From the NCBI GenBank assembly GCA_043778255.1, contig JAYWGN010000006.1, positions 1-48,434 of the forward strand: a stretch of DNA of 48,434 nt. Direction: 5' to 3'. Of this stretch, positions 1-8,619 are shown piece by piece. This stretch comes from JAYWGN01 sp043778255 (GTDB lineage: Bacteria > Bacteroidota > Bacteroidia > Chitinophagales > Chitinophagaceae). The first letter of the stretch is position 1. Every line of letters begins with the position of its first letter. The notes beneath the pieces are model-generated. The model was given only the letters and a program-made list of their open reading frames with translations. It was not told the DNA's origin and searched no databases. The translations under genes were made by a program, and so were the position numbers.

Positions 1-906
1 GTGCCAAGTGGAAGTGTACTATTACGTTGGTATAAACAAAATAATACACTTAAAAGCATTACTGGTACTGAAACTACAACAGTATTGCTTAACAATAAAG
101 TAGCTGGTACAGCCACTAACATAGTTTCTATAAATACTGTAAATGCAATACTGCCATCGGCAAAAATTATAATGCAAAAATTACAAAATTATGAGTTGTT
201 AAAGAGCCAATACAAAATGGTAAAAATGTATGAACCCATTACTACCAAACAAGTAATAATTGAGGCAAGAAAACGAATTATAAAAAATGATACTTACGAA
301 AAATTAATTGAAAAATTGAGTAAAAATAGCAACGAACCCAACGATAGCTTGTATTTAAAAGTAAGGGCTTTTGTAACCGTATATCCCACATTAGCTTATA
401 CATTTTTACCTATGTTAGATACTAGCAAAGCAACTTCAAACACTTACAGTGTACTTTGGATGAGTTTGCTACATGCTGAAAGCCTTGAGGCTACTAATGC
501 ACTGTGCAGCATACTAGTAAAGCATAAAGATGATTGGGAATGGAGCAAAAATATTATAGCAAACTTGGGTGTAGCAAAAATTATTACAAATACTATGATA
601 AATGCACTAAAGCAAATACACAATAATAGTACTAGTGCAAAAATTGTACGAACAACAGAGCTTGCCTTAGGGTCGTTGGTAGATAACTTAAGTAAACAAA
701 GCCCAACAAAAAGTAATAGCTTATACAAGTGGTTGTTGGCACACATTAATATGCAATCAACCAACGAAAATGTAATAATGCAAAATATATTAGTACTTGC
801 CAATACCAATACATTACAAGCAAAAAGTGAAATAAAAAAGTATACTATTCATACAAACATTGCAATAAAAGAAAGGGCAGAGCAAGCCTTACAAAATTTA
901 AAATAA
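1..906 (+). CDS. hypothetical protein, probably the 3' part of a longer gene
   Basis: I do not recognise this protein. The frame is open from the first base of the window, so the GTG at base 1 is probably an internal valine codon and the true start lies upstream. The 301 visible residues are hydrophilic and, from about residue 90 on, helical, with pairs of short amphipathic helices that resemble degenerate HEAT or ARM repeats. No signal peptide, membrane segment or catalytic motif can be seen. The stop is followed after one base by the ATG of the next gene, so the two are probably cotranscribed. Function is unknown; a scaffold or partner-binding role is only a guess from the repeat-like helices. 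Confidence 0.5.
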   Translation: MPSGSVLLRWYKQNNTLKSITGTETTTVLLNNKVAGTATNIVSINTVNAILPSAKIIMQKLQNYELLKSQYKMVKMYEPITTKQVIIEARKRIIKNDTYEKLIEKLSKNSNEPNDSLYLKVRAFVTVYPTLAYTFLPMLDTSKATSNTYSVLWMSLLHAESLEATNALCSILVKHKDDWEWSKNIIANLGVAKIITNTMINALKQIHNNSTSAKIVRTTELALGSLVDNLSKQSPTKSNSLYKWLLAHINMQSTNENVIMQNILVLANTNTLQAKSEIKKYTIHTNIAIKERAEQALQNLK

Positions 907-907
907 T

Positions 908-1336
908 ATGAGCACCACCAAAGCAACCCTTATAATTATAGCCTTTTACATAGCATCTATTATTGCTTTTGATATAATAGGTGTATTAGCCAATAGTTTA
1001 TTTGATGTATTTGGAGGGCGAAGCAAAAGTGTGTTATTGTATTATGCAGTATGGTTTGTAGCAGCAATATTTGCAGGGTGTACTTATTATTTAATGGCTA
1101 CTGATTATGTAAAGGCAAATACATTTTACAATAATAATACTTGGCTTATACTATTATTTGCAAGTATTTTTTCAACGTTGGCTATTTATATTTTTAGCAT
1201 AAATGGGCAAATGCAAAACGTTACAGCAAAGCAAGATTATTATGTGCCAGGCAATGCTAGTATGACATACACTTTTTTTATAACGTTTATGTTAGCAGCA
1301 GTTTTTGTGTGGTACACACATAAACCAAAGCTTTAA
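908..1336 (+). CDS. small four-helix membrane protein, unknown function
   Basis: This 142-residue protein is strongly hydrophobic, with likely membrane helices at about residues 7-29, 42-62, 78-97 and 118-136. The short hydrophilic loops contain no conserved motif that I recognise. It starts one base after the stop of the preceding gene, so it is probably translated from the same mRNA. The gene ends 9 bp before the convergent hipT-like stop, leaving no room for a separate terminator. It is an integral inner-membrane protein of unknown role. Confidence 0.6.
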   Translation: MSTTKATLIIIAFYIASIIAFDIIGVLANSLFDVFGGRSKSVLLYYAVWFVAAIFAGCTYYLMATDYVKANTFYNNNTWLILLFASIFSTLAIYIFSINGQMQNVTAKQDYYVPGNASMTYTFFITFMLAAVFVWYTHKPKL

Positions 1337-1345
1337 ATAGCTGCT

Positions 1346-2389
1346 CTACACTTTGTTTATCAACTTTTGTAATCTAGCTTTTAATAGTAAATAATAATTC
1401 AACTTTAAATCCTCAGGTAAAAAGGATTGGTCTATTACTGCAAACATTTCTAATTGGCAATAGTAAAAATTTTGTAAGGTAGTATCTAGCAGTTTTTTAG
1501 TAAGCCCATTAGTAGTAAAAGCAGCTAAAAAATCAGTATAATTTAATTTACTTTTTTTGCCATTAAGTGTAAGTGCCAACTCTTCTTGGTCGGTTGGGTT
1601 TACTAATGCAGTACTTAGCATATCATAAGCAGGGCATAGTATATAAGCACCTCTTGTTGCGGTTTCTAGCAACGAAAAGTTTTTTAAATGCATATCGGCA
1701 TTACCTGTAAAGTACGAGAACAATACATACTCATAAAAATTACTAACATCCAACATTGCAGTGCTAGAGTATTTGAGCAATACTTTACCTATTTGTTCGT
1801 GGCTACCCTTGTACTTATCATCGGTAAGGCGGTTGGTAAGTTGGCACATATCTTCCATGTGGTAGCTGCCTTGCCTATGCCTATCTACACGTTTGGTAAG
1901 GTAGCATAGGGTGTCATCTTTTAACTTCATTAAAGTATGTGGTACAGTTTTTAAGCCACATACTGCAGCCATTTTCATGGTGCAATCTTCTAACTCGGGT
2001 AAGTTAGTATAATACTTACTAGGTGGCTTAAGTATGTAATCGCCATATAAGCCCACTATAGTTAGCTTTTTAAGTTCGTTTTTACTTTGTTTTTTGTGCC
2101 AACTCAAACTTACTTTCGATTGTACACCAGTAACTACGGTATGTGTATTTACATATTGTAAGGCAAGTGCTTCAAGGTCATTGAATGTATAGTCTATTTG
2201 TGGTTGGTAAGCTTGACCAAAAAATTTTTTGCAACAAGCTGCATGATAATCTGTAGTACTCTCACTTGGCATTTGCTTATAGCAATACAAGCATTGTTTG
2301 GTACTACCATATTTGGCTTGCTCTTCTGCCACCACACTTTCTGTTAGGTAGTTATTGTATAAGGGATTTTTATTTTTATAATTTTTCAT
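1346..2389 (-). CDS. hipT: HipT/HipA-type Ser/Thr kinase toxin, kinase core
   Basis: HipA-like kinases phosphorylate aminoacyl-tRNA synthetases and halt translation. This 347-residue protein has the kinase core but lacks the HipA N-terminal subdomain, which is encoded by the next gene upstream. Visible features are a Gly-rich loop TGVQSKVSLS at 87-96, an ATP-site lysine in YILKPP near 121, the catalytic loop GNADMHLKN at 229-237 (Asp232, Asn237) and a metal-binding Asp in AYDML near 256. Residues 33-53 hold CLYC followed by HAACC, a likely zinc ribbon preceding the kinase. Its ATG overlaps the hipS end by 14 bp. The split architecture fits tripartite HipBST systems, where the small HipS protein is the antitoxin. 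The target is unknown. Confidence 0.85.
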   Translation of the reverse strand: MKNYKNKNPLYNNYLTESVVAEEQAKYGSTKQCLYCYKQMPSESTTDYHAACCKKFFGQAYQPQIDYTFNDLEALALQYVNTHTVVTGVQSKVSLSWHKKQSKNELKKLTIVGLYGDYILKPPSKYYTNLPELEDCTMKMAAVCGLKTVPHTLMKLKDDTLCYLTKRVDRHRQGSYHMEDMCQLTNRLTDDKYKGSHEQIGKVLLKYSSTAMLDVSNFYEYVLFSYFTGNADMHLKNFSLLETATRGAYILCPAYDMLSTALVNPTDQEELALTLNGKKSKLNYTDFLAAFTTNGLTKKLLDTTLQNFYYCQLEMFAVIDQSFLPEDLKLNYYLLLKARLQKLINKV

Positions 2390-2708
2390 TAGTTACGGGT
2401 ATTATACTTACTGCACCTATACAGCTTTTGCAGCATGCTGCTAATAATCCAAACCTATCTCGGGTGGAGAGTTTCCAATTTTTTTCGGCTAATACAAGTA
2501 ACCAACCTTCGGGTATAAGCCCATCAAAAAAAGGGAATAATATAGTACTACTATACACTGCACTTTGCAATGGTAAAGTAAAACTTATAGCAGTAGCATT
2601 AGTATGCTGTAAGTAATTAGTTAAGTAATTAAAAGAGTAGCCGTTATCAGTTTCTTGCAATATACCGGCTTCTATTTGGTGCATATACACTTGTAGTTTT
2701 CTATTCAT
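2376..2708 (-). CDS. hipS: HipS-like protein (HipA N-terminal subdomain)
   Basis: This 110-residue protein matches the couple_hipA N-terminal domain of full-length HipA. It shows the strand-rich start, the SFTLPLQS segment and the hallmark FFDGLIPEG near residue 60, then the helix that ends in IGAVSIIPV. In described HipBST loci this separate domain neutralises the kinase. It overlaps hipB by 8 bp at its start and hipT by 14 bp at its end, so all three genes are likely to be translationally coupled. Each gene has its own ATG and stop and the frames differ, so it is not simply a frameshifted hipA. The antitoxin role is inferred from the HipBST family. Confidence 0.8.
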   Translation of the reverse strand: MNRKLQVYMHQIEAGILQETDNGYSFNYLTNYLQHTNATAISFTLPLQSAVYSSTILFPFFDGLIPEGWLLVLAEKNWKLSTRDRFGLLAACCKSCIGAVSIIPVTNEKL

Positions 2709-2919
2709 TTTCTATTTTTTTTGTTGCTGGTATTAGTGCTGCATTAAACAATAGTAGCACATCGTTTACCTTATCCATACGTAGCGAATTTTTGCCTTGC
2801 TCAAGGTCTCTTACAAATCGTAATCCTACATTTGCTTTTTGCGAAAGCTCCAATTGTGTAATATTTGCCAACTTTCGTTTTTGCTTTACAAAGCTTGATA
2901 ATTCATTTTTTTCTTTCAT
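2701..2919 (-). CDS. hipB: HipB-like Xre-family DNA-binding protein
   Basis: This 72-residue protein is almost entirely an HTH_3/Xre domain, with recognition helices around ITQLELSQKANVGLRFVRDL and a conserved LEQGK turn. In hip loci such proteins dimerise on operators upstream of their own gene and repress the operon. It is the first gene of the three-gene set and overlaps hipS by 8 bp. The 5' flank carries four copies of a GGTATA/TATACC box, a plausible operator set. No C-terminal extension for kinase contact is evident beyond a short charged tail. Confidence 0.85.
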   Translation of the reverse strand: MKEKNELSSFVKQKRKLANITQLELSQKANVGLRFVRDLEQGKNSLRMDKVNDVLLLFNAALIPATKKIENE

Positions 2920-2934
2920 AATTATGCTTATTTA

Positions 2935-3062
2935 GGTATAGTTTGTATATTTTATTACAAATTTATACCTTTTATACTGCAATATAAAATTTAATTATTA
3001 TTTTATACCTTTAATAGTATAATTTATATTATTTTACCTAATTTTATATTATATAGGGTATA
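2935..3062 (-). promoter_or_regulatory. candidate HipB operator array, four GGTATA/TATACC boxes
   Basis: GGTATA occurs at 2935-2940 and 3057-3062, and its reverse complement TATACC at 2964-2969 and 3004-3009. The boxes make two inverted pairs, and the two inner boxes are exactly 40 bp apart, close to four helical turns. All lie within 145 bp upstream of the hipB ATG at 2919. The 355-bp gap from 2920 to 3274 holds no gene; besides these boxes it contains a hairpin and a terminator listed separately. That HipB binds here is an inference from position and symmetry. Confidence 0.4.
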
Positions 3063-3131
3063 ATTATACATTTTATAATTTTAGGTTTTTGATTTAGTTT
3101 GATATGAAAAATAATATCTGTTTTTTTATTT

Positions 3132-3149
3132 TTTTGGCGTAAGCCAAAA
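3132..3149. other. small perfect hairpin with GTAA loop
   Basis: TTTTGGC at 3132-3138 pairs perfectly with GCCAAAA at 3143-3149 around a GTAA loop. It sits in the gap between hipB and the DUF1501 gene. A T-run precedes it on the plus strand but none follows the stem on either strand, so a simple intrinsic terminator is not well supported. The GGC-loop-GCC core resembles the tip of the larger hairpin element at 36242 and 44961. Confidence 0.4.
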
Positions 3150-3209
3150 TGTACTATATAAAATTGCCCACAAAAACATTTAACCCTAAATAAAATATAC
3201 CTAAAAAAA

Positions 3210-3241
3210 AATTCCAAACTCAAGTAAATGAAATTGGAATT
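3210..3241 (-). terminator. candidate intrinsic terminator of the DUF1800-DUF1501 operon
   Basis: On the minus strand an 8-bp stem (AATTCCAA at 3210-3217 with TTGGAATT at 3234-3241) and a 16-nt loop are followed by eight U residues, from the A-run at 3202-3209. It starts 34 bp after the DUF1501 stop. The stem is A/T-rich, which is normal for this genome but makes it weak. Confidence 0.55.
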
Positions 3242-3274
3242 AATGTAGGAGAATAAGCGTATAATGTTGGCTTG

Positions 3275-5206
3275 TTATTCTAATAGTAACTTTATAGTTC
3301 TTTCAATTTCGTTGTTGGTAATTAGGTGTATAATTAATTGCCCTTTGTATCCTTTAAAGTGTTGGGTTAGGTAGTTGTATTTATTAAAGCCCTTATTAAT
3401 TTGCACTTGTTGTTGTTGTATTTTGTGGCCTTGCACATCATAAAATTGTAGTAGCCCAACCTGTTGTTTTTCGGCAGTTATAGCTATATTAAAGTCAAAT
3501 ACGGCAGGGTTAGGATAAGCCTTCATTACAAAATTTGCATTTTCTTTAACCAATAAATTTACTGGTCCGTACATTCTTTTACCGCTGTATAAGTCATATT
3601 GCCAAAGCCTATAATAGTTTTTGCCAACAGTTGGTTTATTATGCTCTAACATATAGTCGGTGGTAGTTGTAGTATTGTTACTACCATTTTTGTAGCCTAT
3701 TGTTTTCCAAGTTATACCATCGGTACTATGTTGTACTTCAAACTCTTTACAATTACTTTCGTTAGCAGTTTGCCATTTTATAGTGGCTATACCAGTAGGC
3801 AATAGCAGGGCTTTAAATTGTATTAAGGTTACTGGCAGTACAATTTGATTAACATAACAACTTGGGTCGGCTTTGTAACTAGTAGCAACTATTGGTGCTT
3901 TGTTGGTTAAAAAGTTGGTCATTCTACCAGCACTCATTGCTTGGTTGCCATGCCCCATAAAGTCCTGCATAATGGCTGCAAACACCCTACGATAATCGTA
4001 CTGCAAATCAGTTAATCCTCGGTTGTTAACCTGTGTTAAATCAATAGGGTTACCCGTAATACCACCTTGTACACCTTTGCCTATTACAAACATGGTACTT
4101 ACACCACCATGGTCGGTACCTTGCCCAGTATTCTCATCTATGGTACGTCCAAACTCTGAGTGGGTGGTTGTTATCACTCTATCTTCAAATCCTAGTAGGG
4201 CAATATCATCTTGAAATGCTTTAATAGAATCGGTGAGGTCTTTAAGTAATATAGTATGAGCACCTAAGTGGCTGCTACCAGCAGTTACCTGTGAGCCATG
4301 TGTATCATATCCATATTGGTGTACGGTAAACATACTACTTTTGCTGCCTCCTTTAATAAGCCTTGCTATAGTTTTTAATTGTTTACCTAACGATGTGTTA
4401 GGGTAGGTAATAGTGCTATTAGTACCCGCATTAAATATACTTTGAATACGGGCTGCATAAGCATTACTTACTACTTGTACATCGGCAATATATTTCATAT
4501 CAACCCCATAATCAGTTGTGGCAAATGCATTGGTACTTGGGCCACCAACTGCTACCAAAGTATTGTAATAGGTTGATACATTATTATTGGTAAGCAATAC
4601 CGATGCATTGGAGCTAGTGGCGGTTTGAAACAATACCGAACTATTAGTGGAGCCTAGTTCAATGCAAGGTGGGTCGGGCATTTGCGACGATGGGTTGCCA
4701 ATTAAACCTGGGTAGCGGTAATCAAATAATTGCCCTGCCCAACCACTATCATAATTGTAATTTGCTGCGGTTACATCGCCATTGGTGTTCCACAAATCAT
4801 CGCTTTTAAAGTGGCTACGGTTATTATCAGCATAACCTATACCATGTACAATATTAAGTTTGCCAGCATCGTACAAAGTTTTAAAAGCTGTCATTACAGG
4901 GTGCAAAGCAGTTTGCCTAGCTAGTGGTAGGGTAGTATCTAAGTTTATATAACTATTAGCACCTGTATCCATTATACGTATATTGGGTCGGTTGTTAGCA
5001 TATATACTGTATTGGCTTATGGGTACTACAGTATTTAAGGTATCGTTAGCACCAAATAAATTTACCATTACATATATTCTATCACTTACCTCTTGGCATG
5101 TAAAGTTGGTATTAGTATTGCTAAATGCTTTTGCTGGTATACCATTAAGTATAAATGAACCAGCAGCCACTGCACCTGTATTTTTTAAAAAATTTCTACG
5201 TTGCAT
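3275..5206 (-). CDS. DUF1501 family protein with T9SS sorting domain
   Basis: DUF1501 proteins belong to the alkaline-phosphatase/sulfatase-like superfamily and are normally encoded next to DUF1800 proteins, as here. The N-terminus MQRRNFLKN with a following hydrophobic stretch to about residue 28 looks like a twin-arginine signal. The body contains family motifs such as HSEFGRTIDEN and DHGGVSTMFV. Residues 470-556 resemble an Ig-like domain, and 557-643 form a type A T9SS C-terminal domain with KAYPNP at 562-567 and a terminal IKLLLE. The protein is therefore likely exported and then secreted or surface-attached through the type IX system. It starts 13 bp downstream of the DUF1800 stop and ends before a terminator. 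The substrate of the family is unknown to me. Confidence 0.85.
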   Translation of the reverse strand: MQRRNFLKNTGAVAAGSFILNGIPAKAFSNTNTNFTCQEVSDRIYVMVNLFGANDTLNTVVPISQYSIYANNRPNIRIMDTGANSYINLDTTLPLARQTALHPVMTAFKTLYDAGKLNIVHGIGYADNNRSHFKSDDLWNTNGDVTAANYNYDSGWAGQLFDYRYPGLIGNPSSQMPDPPCIELGSTNSSVLFQTATSSNASVLLTNNNVSTYYNTLVAVGGPSTNAFATTDYGVDMKYIADVQVVSNAYAARIQSIFNAGTNSTITYPNTSLGKQLKTIARLIKGGSKSSMFTVHQYGYDTHGSQVTAGSSHLGAHTILLKDLTDSIKAFQDDIALLGFEDRVITTTHSEFGRTIDENTGQGTDHGGVSTMFVIGKGVQGGITGNPIDLTQVNNRGLTDLQYDYRRVFAAIMQDFMGHGNQAMSAGRMTNFLTNKAPIVATSYKADPSCYVNQIVLPVTLIQFKALLLPTGIATIKWQTANESNCKEFEVQHSTDGITWKTIGYKNGSNNTTTTTDYMLEHNKPTVGKNYYRLWQYDLYSGKRMYGPVNLLVKENANFVMKAYPNPAVFDFNIAITAEKQQVGLLQFYDVQGHKIQQQQVQINKGFNKYNYLTQHFKGYKGQLIIHLITNNEIERTIKLLLE

Positions 5207-5219
5207 AGTGTTAGTATTT

Positions 5220-6851
5220 TTATTGTAGTTGATATTCTTGTGAAAAAATTATTGCTTTAAAAAGCAGCTCCAGCCTAGGTTTTACTATAGTAGCAATACC
5301 AGTACTTAGGTAAGTATTCCATTCATTTTGCCAGTTAGTAAGGCTAAGTGTGCCTAGTAGGGTTTGGTTCAAAAAGTAAGTACGTCTATCAGCCGTTGGA
5401 ACTTCGGGCAATAAATAATTAACTAATTCATCTACTACTTTATTACCATCGCCAGGGTTACTTATATTAGTTTGTACCCAATTTAAAAAGTCAATTTGCA
5501 CACCAAATGTTGCCCATGATTCGTAAGGGTGTAATTTATTTTCCAGCAGCATTTTACCTAAGTAATACCGTTGAGTTATAGTGTTGGTTTCAAACCAGTT
5601 TCTATCCCACTTTGGTGCTAAGTAATAGCCAGCAAATCCTGCCACTGTAGTGCTATTAAATAAGTACATATCAGCATTTTGTAAAAAAACATCTTTCAAA
5701 CCCTGTCTATAAAAATCTTGCCATATAGTATAAGGTGTATTACCAGTAAGGTTAAATGGTGAAATGCCAAAAAACCGAAAGGTATGCATAGCCAAATCTA
5801 AGGGCGACTTTACCATTGCCCCTACTTTATTATCGAGTGCATTTGCATCGTCCAAATCATAAAAATGTTTGCTTTGTAATAATAAATTTAAAGCAAACGT
5901 AAGGTTATAATTATTGTTTTTTAAGGCAGTTGCCATAGGTGTAATTATGTCTGTTTCTACGGTAGTACTAATTTCTCTATTCAAATAATAGCGGTATAAT
6001 TTTCTGCATATATTTTTGGCTGTTTCAGTTTGGTTAAATACCATAGTAATAAACTGTGCTATTTCCGATTGCATTCCAGCTGTGGTATTAGTGCCTGTAA
6101 TTACAGTATTTTGAAATGCTGATGAAAACGTTTTATTAGCCGTACTATGCCTCCAAGTAGATGCGGCACAGTACCTCAAATTAGTATCGGCATCTCTATT
6201 AGTATTACTCATATTATACTCATACCCACTTAGCAACTTGGCTGCTGCTTTTATATCATCTTCGGTATAATTAGTATAGTTTCCTACTGCTATTTGTGGG
6301 CCTTTGCCTATGGTAAATAATTCTAAAAATTCTCTAGCAAAGTTTTCGTTGGGGCTTGTACCTGTGTTTTGATACCCTGTTAAGTACACCAACATTCTAT
6401 TATCTCTGCACATTTTTTGTGCTAACAATTTGTAACTACCTAAGCTATAATACTCTAGTAGTTTGAGGTACTCGTATATGTCAATACTGTTCCAACTTTC
6501 ATCATCCACCATCCAGTTTTGGTGCAAAAACAATATCATTTTACTCCTAATAGTATTATCTGTTCTTAGGTTATCGAGCATCCAACCTACTGCATAGCCT
6601 CTCAACGAATTTTCTTCGCTAAAGCCTATGGAGGGCAATGGTATAGTATTAATCCAAGTACTATTGCTTAACGGATCAATAGGAAAATTGGTAATTGCTG
6701 TAAAGTTTAATAATGCAGCAGTAGCTTGGGCAGGGGTTTTGGTAGCATAATCTAGTATTTGAGCTTTGGTTGGGCCAAATGTAGTACGGCGTAATAAATG
6801 TGCTGCAAGTCGAGTACCTAATAATCCGGTGTAAGGAGTTATGTCTGGCAT
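5220..6851 (-). CDS. DUF1800 family protein
   Basis: The 543-residue protein has the DUF1800 hallmarks: an N-terminal AHLLRRTTFGPT segment, HQNWMVDDES in the middle of the first half, NENFAREFLELFTIGKG near residue 165-180, and a later KSPLDLAMHTFRFFG segment. It heads a two-gene operon with the DUF1501 gene. DUF1800 and DUF1501 proteins are nearly always paired in Bacteroidota and Planctomycetota, suggesting a joint extracellular complex, but the biochemical role is not established to my knowledge. No clear signal peptide is visible at the chosen ATG, which is odd for the partner of a secreted protein; an upstream start was not found in frame. Confidence 0.85.
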   Translation of the reverse strand: MPDITPYTGLLGTRLAAHLLRRTTFGPTKAQILDYATKTPAQATAALLNFTAITNFPIDPLSNSTWINTIPLPSIGFSEENSLRGYAVGWMLDNLRTDNTIRSKMILFLHQNWMVDDESWNSIDIYEYLKLLEYYSLGSYKLLAQKMCRDNRMLVYLTGYQNTGTSPNENFAREFLELFTIGKGPQIAVGNYTNYTEDDIKAAAKLLSGYEYNMSNTNRDADTNLRYCAASTWRHSTANKTFSSAFQNTVITGTNTTAGMQSEIAQFITMVFNQTETAKNICRKLYRYYLNREISTTVETDIITPMATALKNNNYNLTFALNLLLQSKHFYDLDDANALDNKVGAMVKSPLDLAMHTFRFFGISPFNLTGNTPYTIWQDFYRQGLKDVFLQNADMYLFNSTTVAGFAGYYLAPKWDRNWFETNTITQRYYLGKMLLENKLHPYESWATFGVQIDFLNWVQTNISNPGDGNKVVDELVNYLLPEVPTADRRTYFLNQTLLGTLSLTNWQNEWNTYLSTGIATIVKPRLELLFKAIIFSQEYQLQ

Positions 6852-7006
6852 TTGAAGTTTTTTTTAAAGGTAGGTAATTGGTTTACCGTAATATGTAATA
6901 TTATTTTACGTGTATTACACAATACAATTATAATGCCATATAAAGTTATAAGCCTTTGTTAATATTATTTGCAGTAATTCTACTTATTATGTATTTTTTT
7001 TTAGCG

Positions 7007-8596
7007 TTACTCTGGTTTTGCTATCCATTTTTTTATCAGTATAAATGCAGGTATTATACTAACTAATGCTATTATTATAAAGTGCCAAGGCTCCGCCGAA
7101 AAGCTATCGATTCTGTAATTATCTACTCCACATTCTTTCTGTTCGTAAGTTTCATTGTAATAAAATGTACTCATAATTAGGCATAACAATAACGGTATAG
7201 CAAAGTATATAATGAGTATAAGTTTATCCTTTATTTTTTTAGATAGTTTACTGTAAAATACAATTAAATAACTAGCAATAATAATACTAACTACATAAAA
7301 AACGGCGGTTTTTAAAAATGTGTTTGCACCGTAACTACCTCTTAAGCTTACCACAGAAAGTAAGGAAAAAATAATGCTAAGTACACCACACATTACTGCA
7401 GCTAATATAATATCAATTCCTTTTGCAAACTTGCCTAACATAATTAAGTAAGCAAGTATAATTGCAAAAAACAAAAATCCGTAGCAAGTTGTAGCATTTG
7501 TATACGTCTCTTTTATATCATAATAATTTTCTGCAATTGTATTTAATTCGTCAATTATATACACTTCGCCTTTATTGCTTGTAGTATAATTATAGTTTTC
7601 ATTATAGCTAAAGCCAAAATCCAAATTTCTTAAACCATCCAAATTTTCATATTTCAATACCGTTGCAATTACATCTTTTGCATTAATAGTATAGCGGCTA
7701 TTATACTTAGCCGATATGGCTTTTAGTTTAACAACAGCAGCCTCCATACTATCTGTAGCATTGGTTTGTAGCCAACGGTGTATAGTAGGTGCATGGTAGT
7801 TAGCAAAGGTTTTGTTGGTGTCTGTATAAGTTGCTTCGTCTATATAATTATCGTTATAATTGTATAAGCTATGCTCTTTAAGTCCATACATTTTACTTAT
7901 ATCCAATACACTATCTACATAGCTATAACTTTTACAATTTACCATTCTGTTACTAGTAAGTACACATTGTGCAGTAACCGAATTTACTTGAAATGTTGGC
8001 TTTTTAGGGTTAAGCTTTAGTTCGGGTTCGTAGTTCAATTCCTTATTTACATTTTCATAATATATAACTTTTACATTAGGCAATGAAAATGGGTAAGGGT
8101 AACCACGTTGCGAAAGTTGGTATTTACTATTATCTTTTACTATAAATACTACAGCCCTGTTTACAGCATCAATTTCTTGTACCAATTCTTTTTCATTAAT
8201 AAGTTGTTGAGTCCTTATTTGTTTGGCTTTATCAAAGCTTAGCATTGCAGTAACGTGTACTATTAGTATTATAAATATATGAGCATATACAATAAATAAG
8301 TACCCTTTTTTTATTTGATAAATAGATTTTATAGGATTGTTTTTGTACAGTTTAATTAACCATAATATACCTATTACTAATAGTATAATTATGTATAGTA
8401 AGTAAATGCTACTATTAAAAAAATTATTGGAAAAGGTAGTTGATTTTATTACTCCAATAGTAGTACTTATGTAGCCTAAGCCAAACATTAAAAGGTGCAG
8501 TAGCAAAGCACTACAGAGCATCCATACTATATTAGTATTCCATGCTATTGGGTAATGCTCCAATATATACTTATTTACTTTTTTATACAATTTCAT
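7007..8596 (-). CDS. multi-pass membrane protein, likely partner of the adjacent ABC ATPase
   Basis: The 529-residue protein has three hydrophobic segments in the first 125 residues (about 25-47, 60-82, 102-120), then roughly 230 residues of hydrophilic, Asn/Tyr-rich sequence predicted to lie outside the membrane. A second group of five or six membrane helices follows from about residue 365 to the end. This two-block layout with a large extracytoplasmic domain resembles an ABC permease of the export or lipoprotein-handling kind. No family signature is recognised. It lies 23 bp downstream of the ABC ATPase on the same strand, so both are probably one operon and one transporter. The function is inferred only from context. 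Confidence 0.6.
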   Translation of the reverse strand: MKLYKKVNKYILEHYPIAWNTNIVWMLCSALLLHLLMFGLGYISTTIGVIKSTTFSNNFFNSSIYLLYIIILLVIGILWLIKLYKNNPIKSIYQIKKGYLFIVYAHIFIILIVHVTAMLSFDKAKQIRTQQLINEKELVQEIDAVNRAVVFIVKDNSKYQLSQRGYPYPFSLPNVKVIYYENVNKELNYEPELKLNPKKPTFQVNSVTAQCVLTSNRMVNCKSYSYVDSVLDISKMYGLKEHSLYNYNDNYIDEATYTDTNKTFANYHAPTIHRWLQTNATDSMEAAVVKLKAISAKYNSRYTINAKDVIATVLKYENLDGLRNLDFGFSYNENYNYTTSNKGEVYIIDELNTIAENYYDIKETYTNATTCYGFLFFAIILAYLIMLGKFAKGIDIILAAVMCGVLSIIFSLLSVVSLRGSYGANTFLKTAVFYVVSIIIASYLIVFYSKLSKKIKDKLILIIYFAIPLLLCLIMSTFYYNETYEQKECGVDNYRIDSFSAEPWHFIIIALVSIIPAFILIKKWIAKPE

Positions 8597-8619
8597 TGTA
8601 AATACTTTTGTTTAATATT

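Noticed and set aside
1346..2708. hipS and hipT as a single frameshifted hipA
   Set aside because: Each has its own start, and the overlap and sizes fit the tripartite systems known in this phylum.
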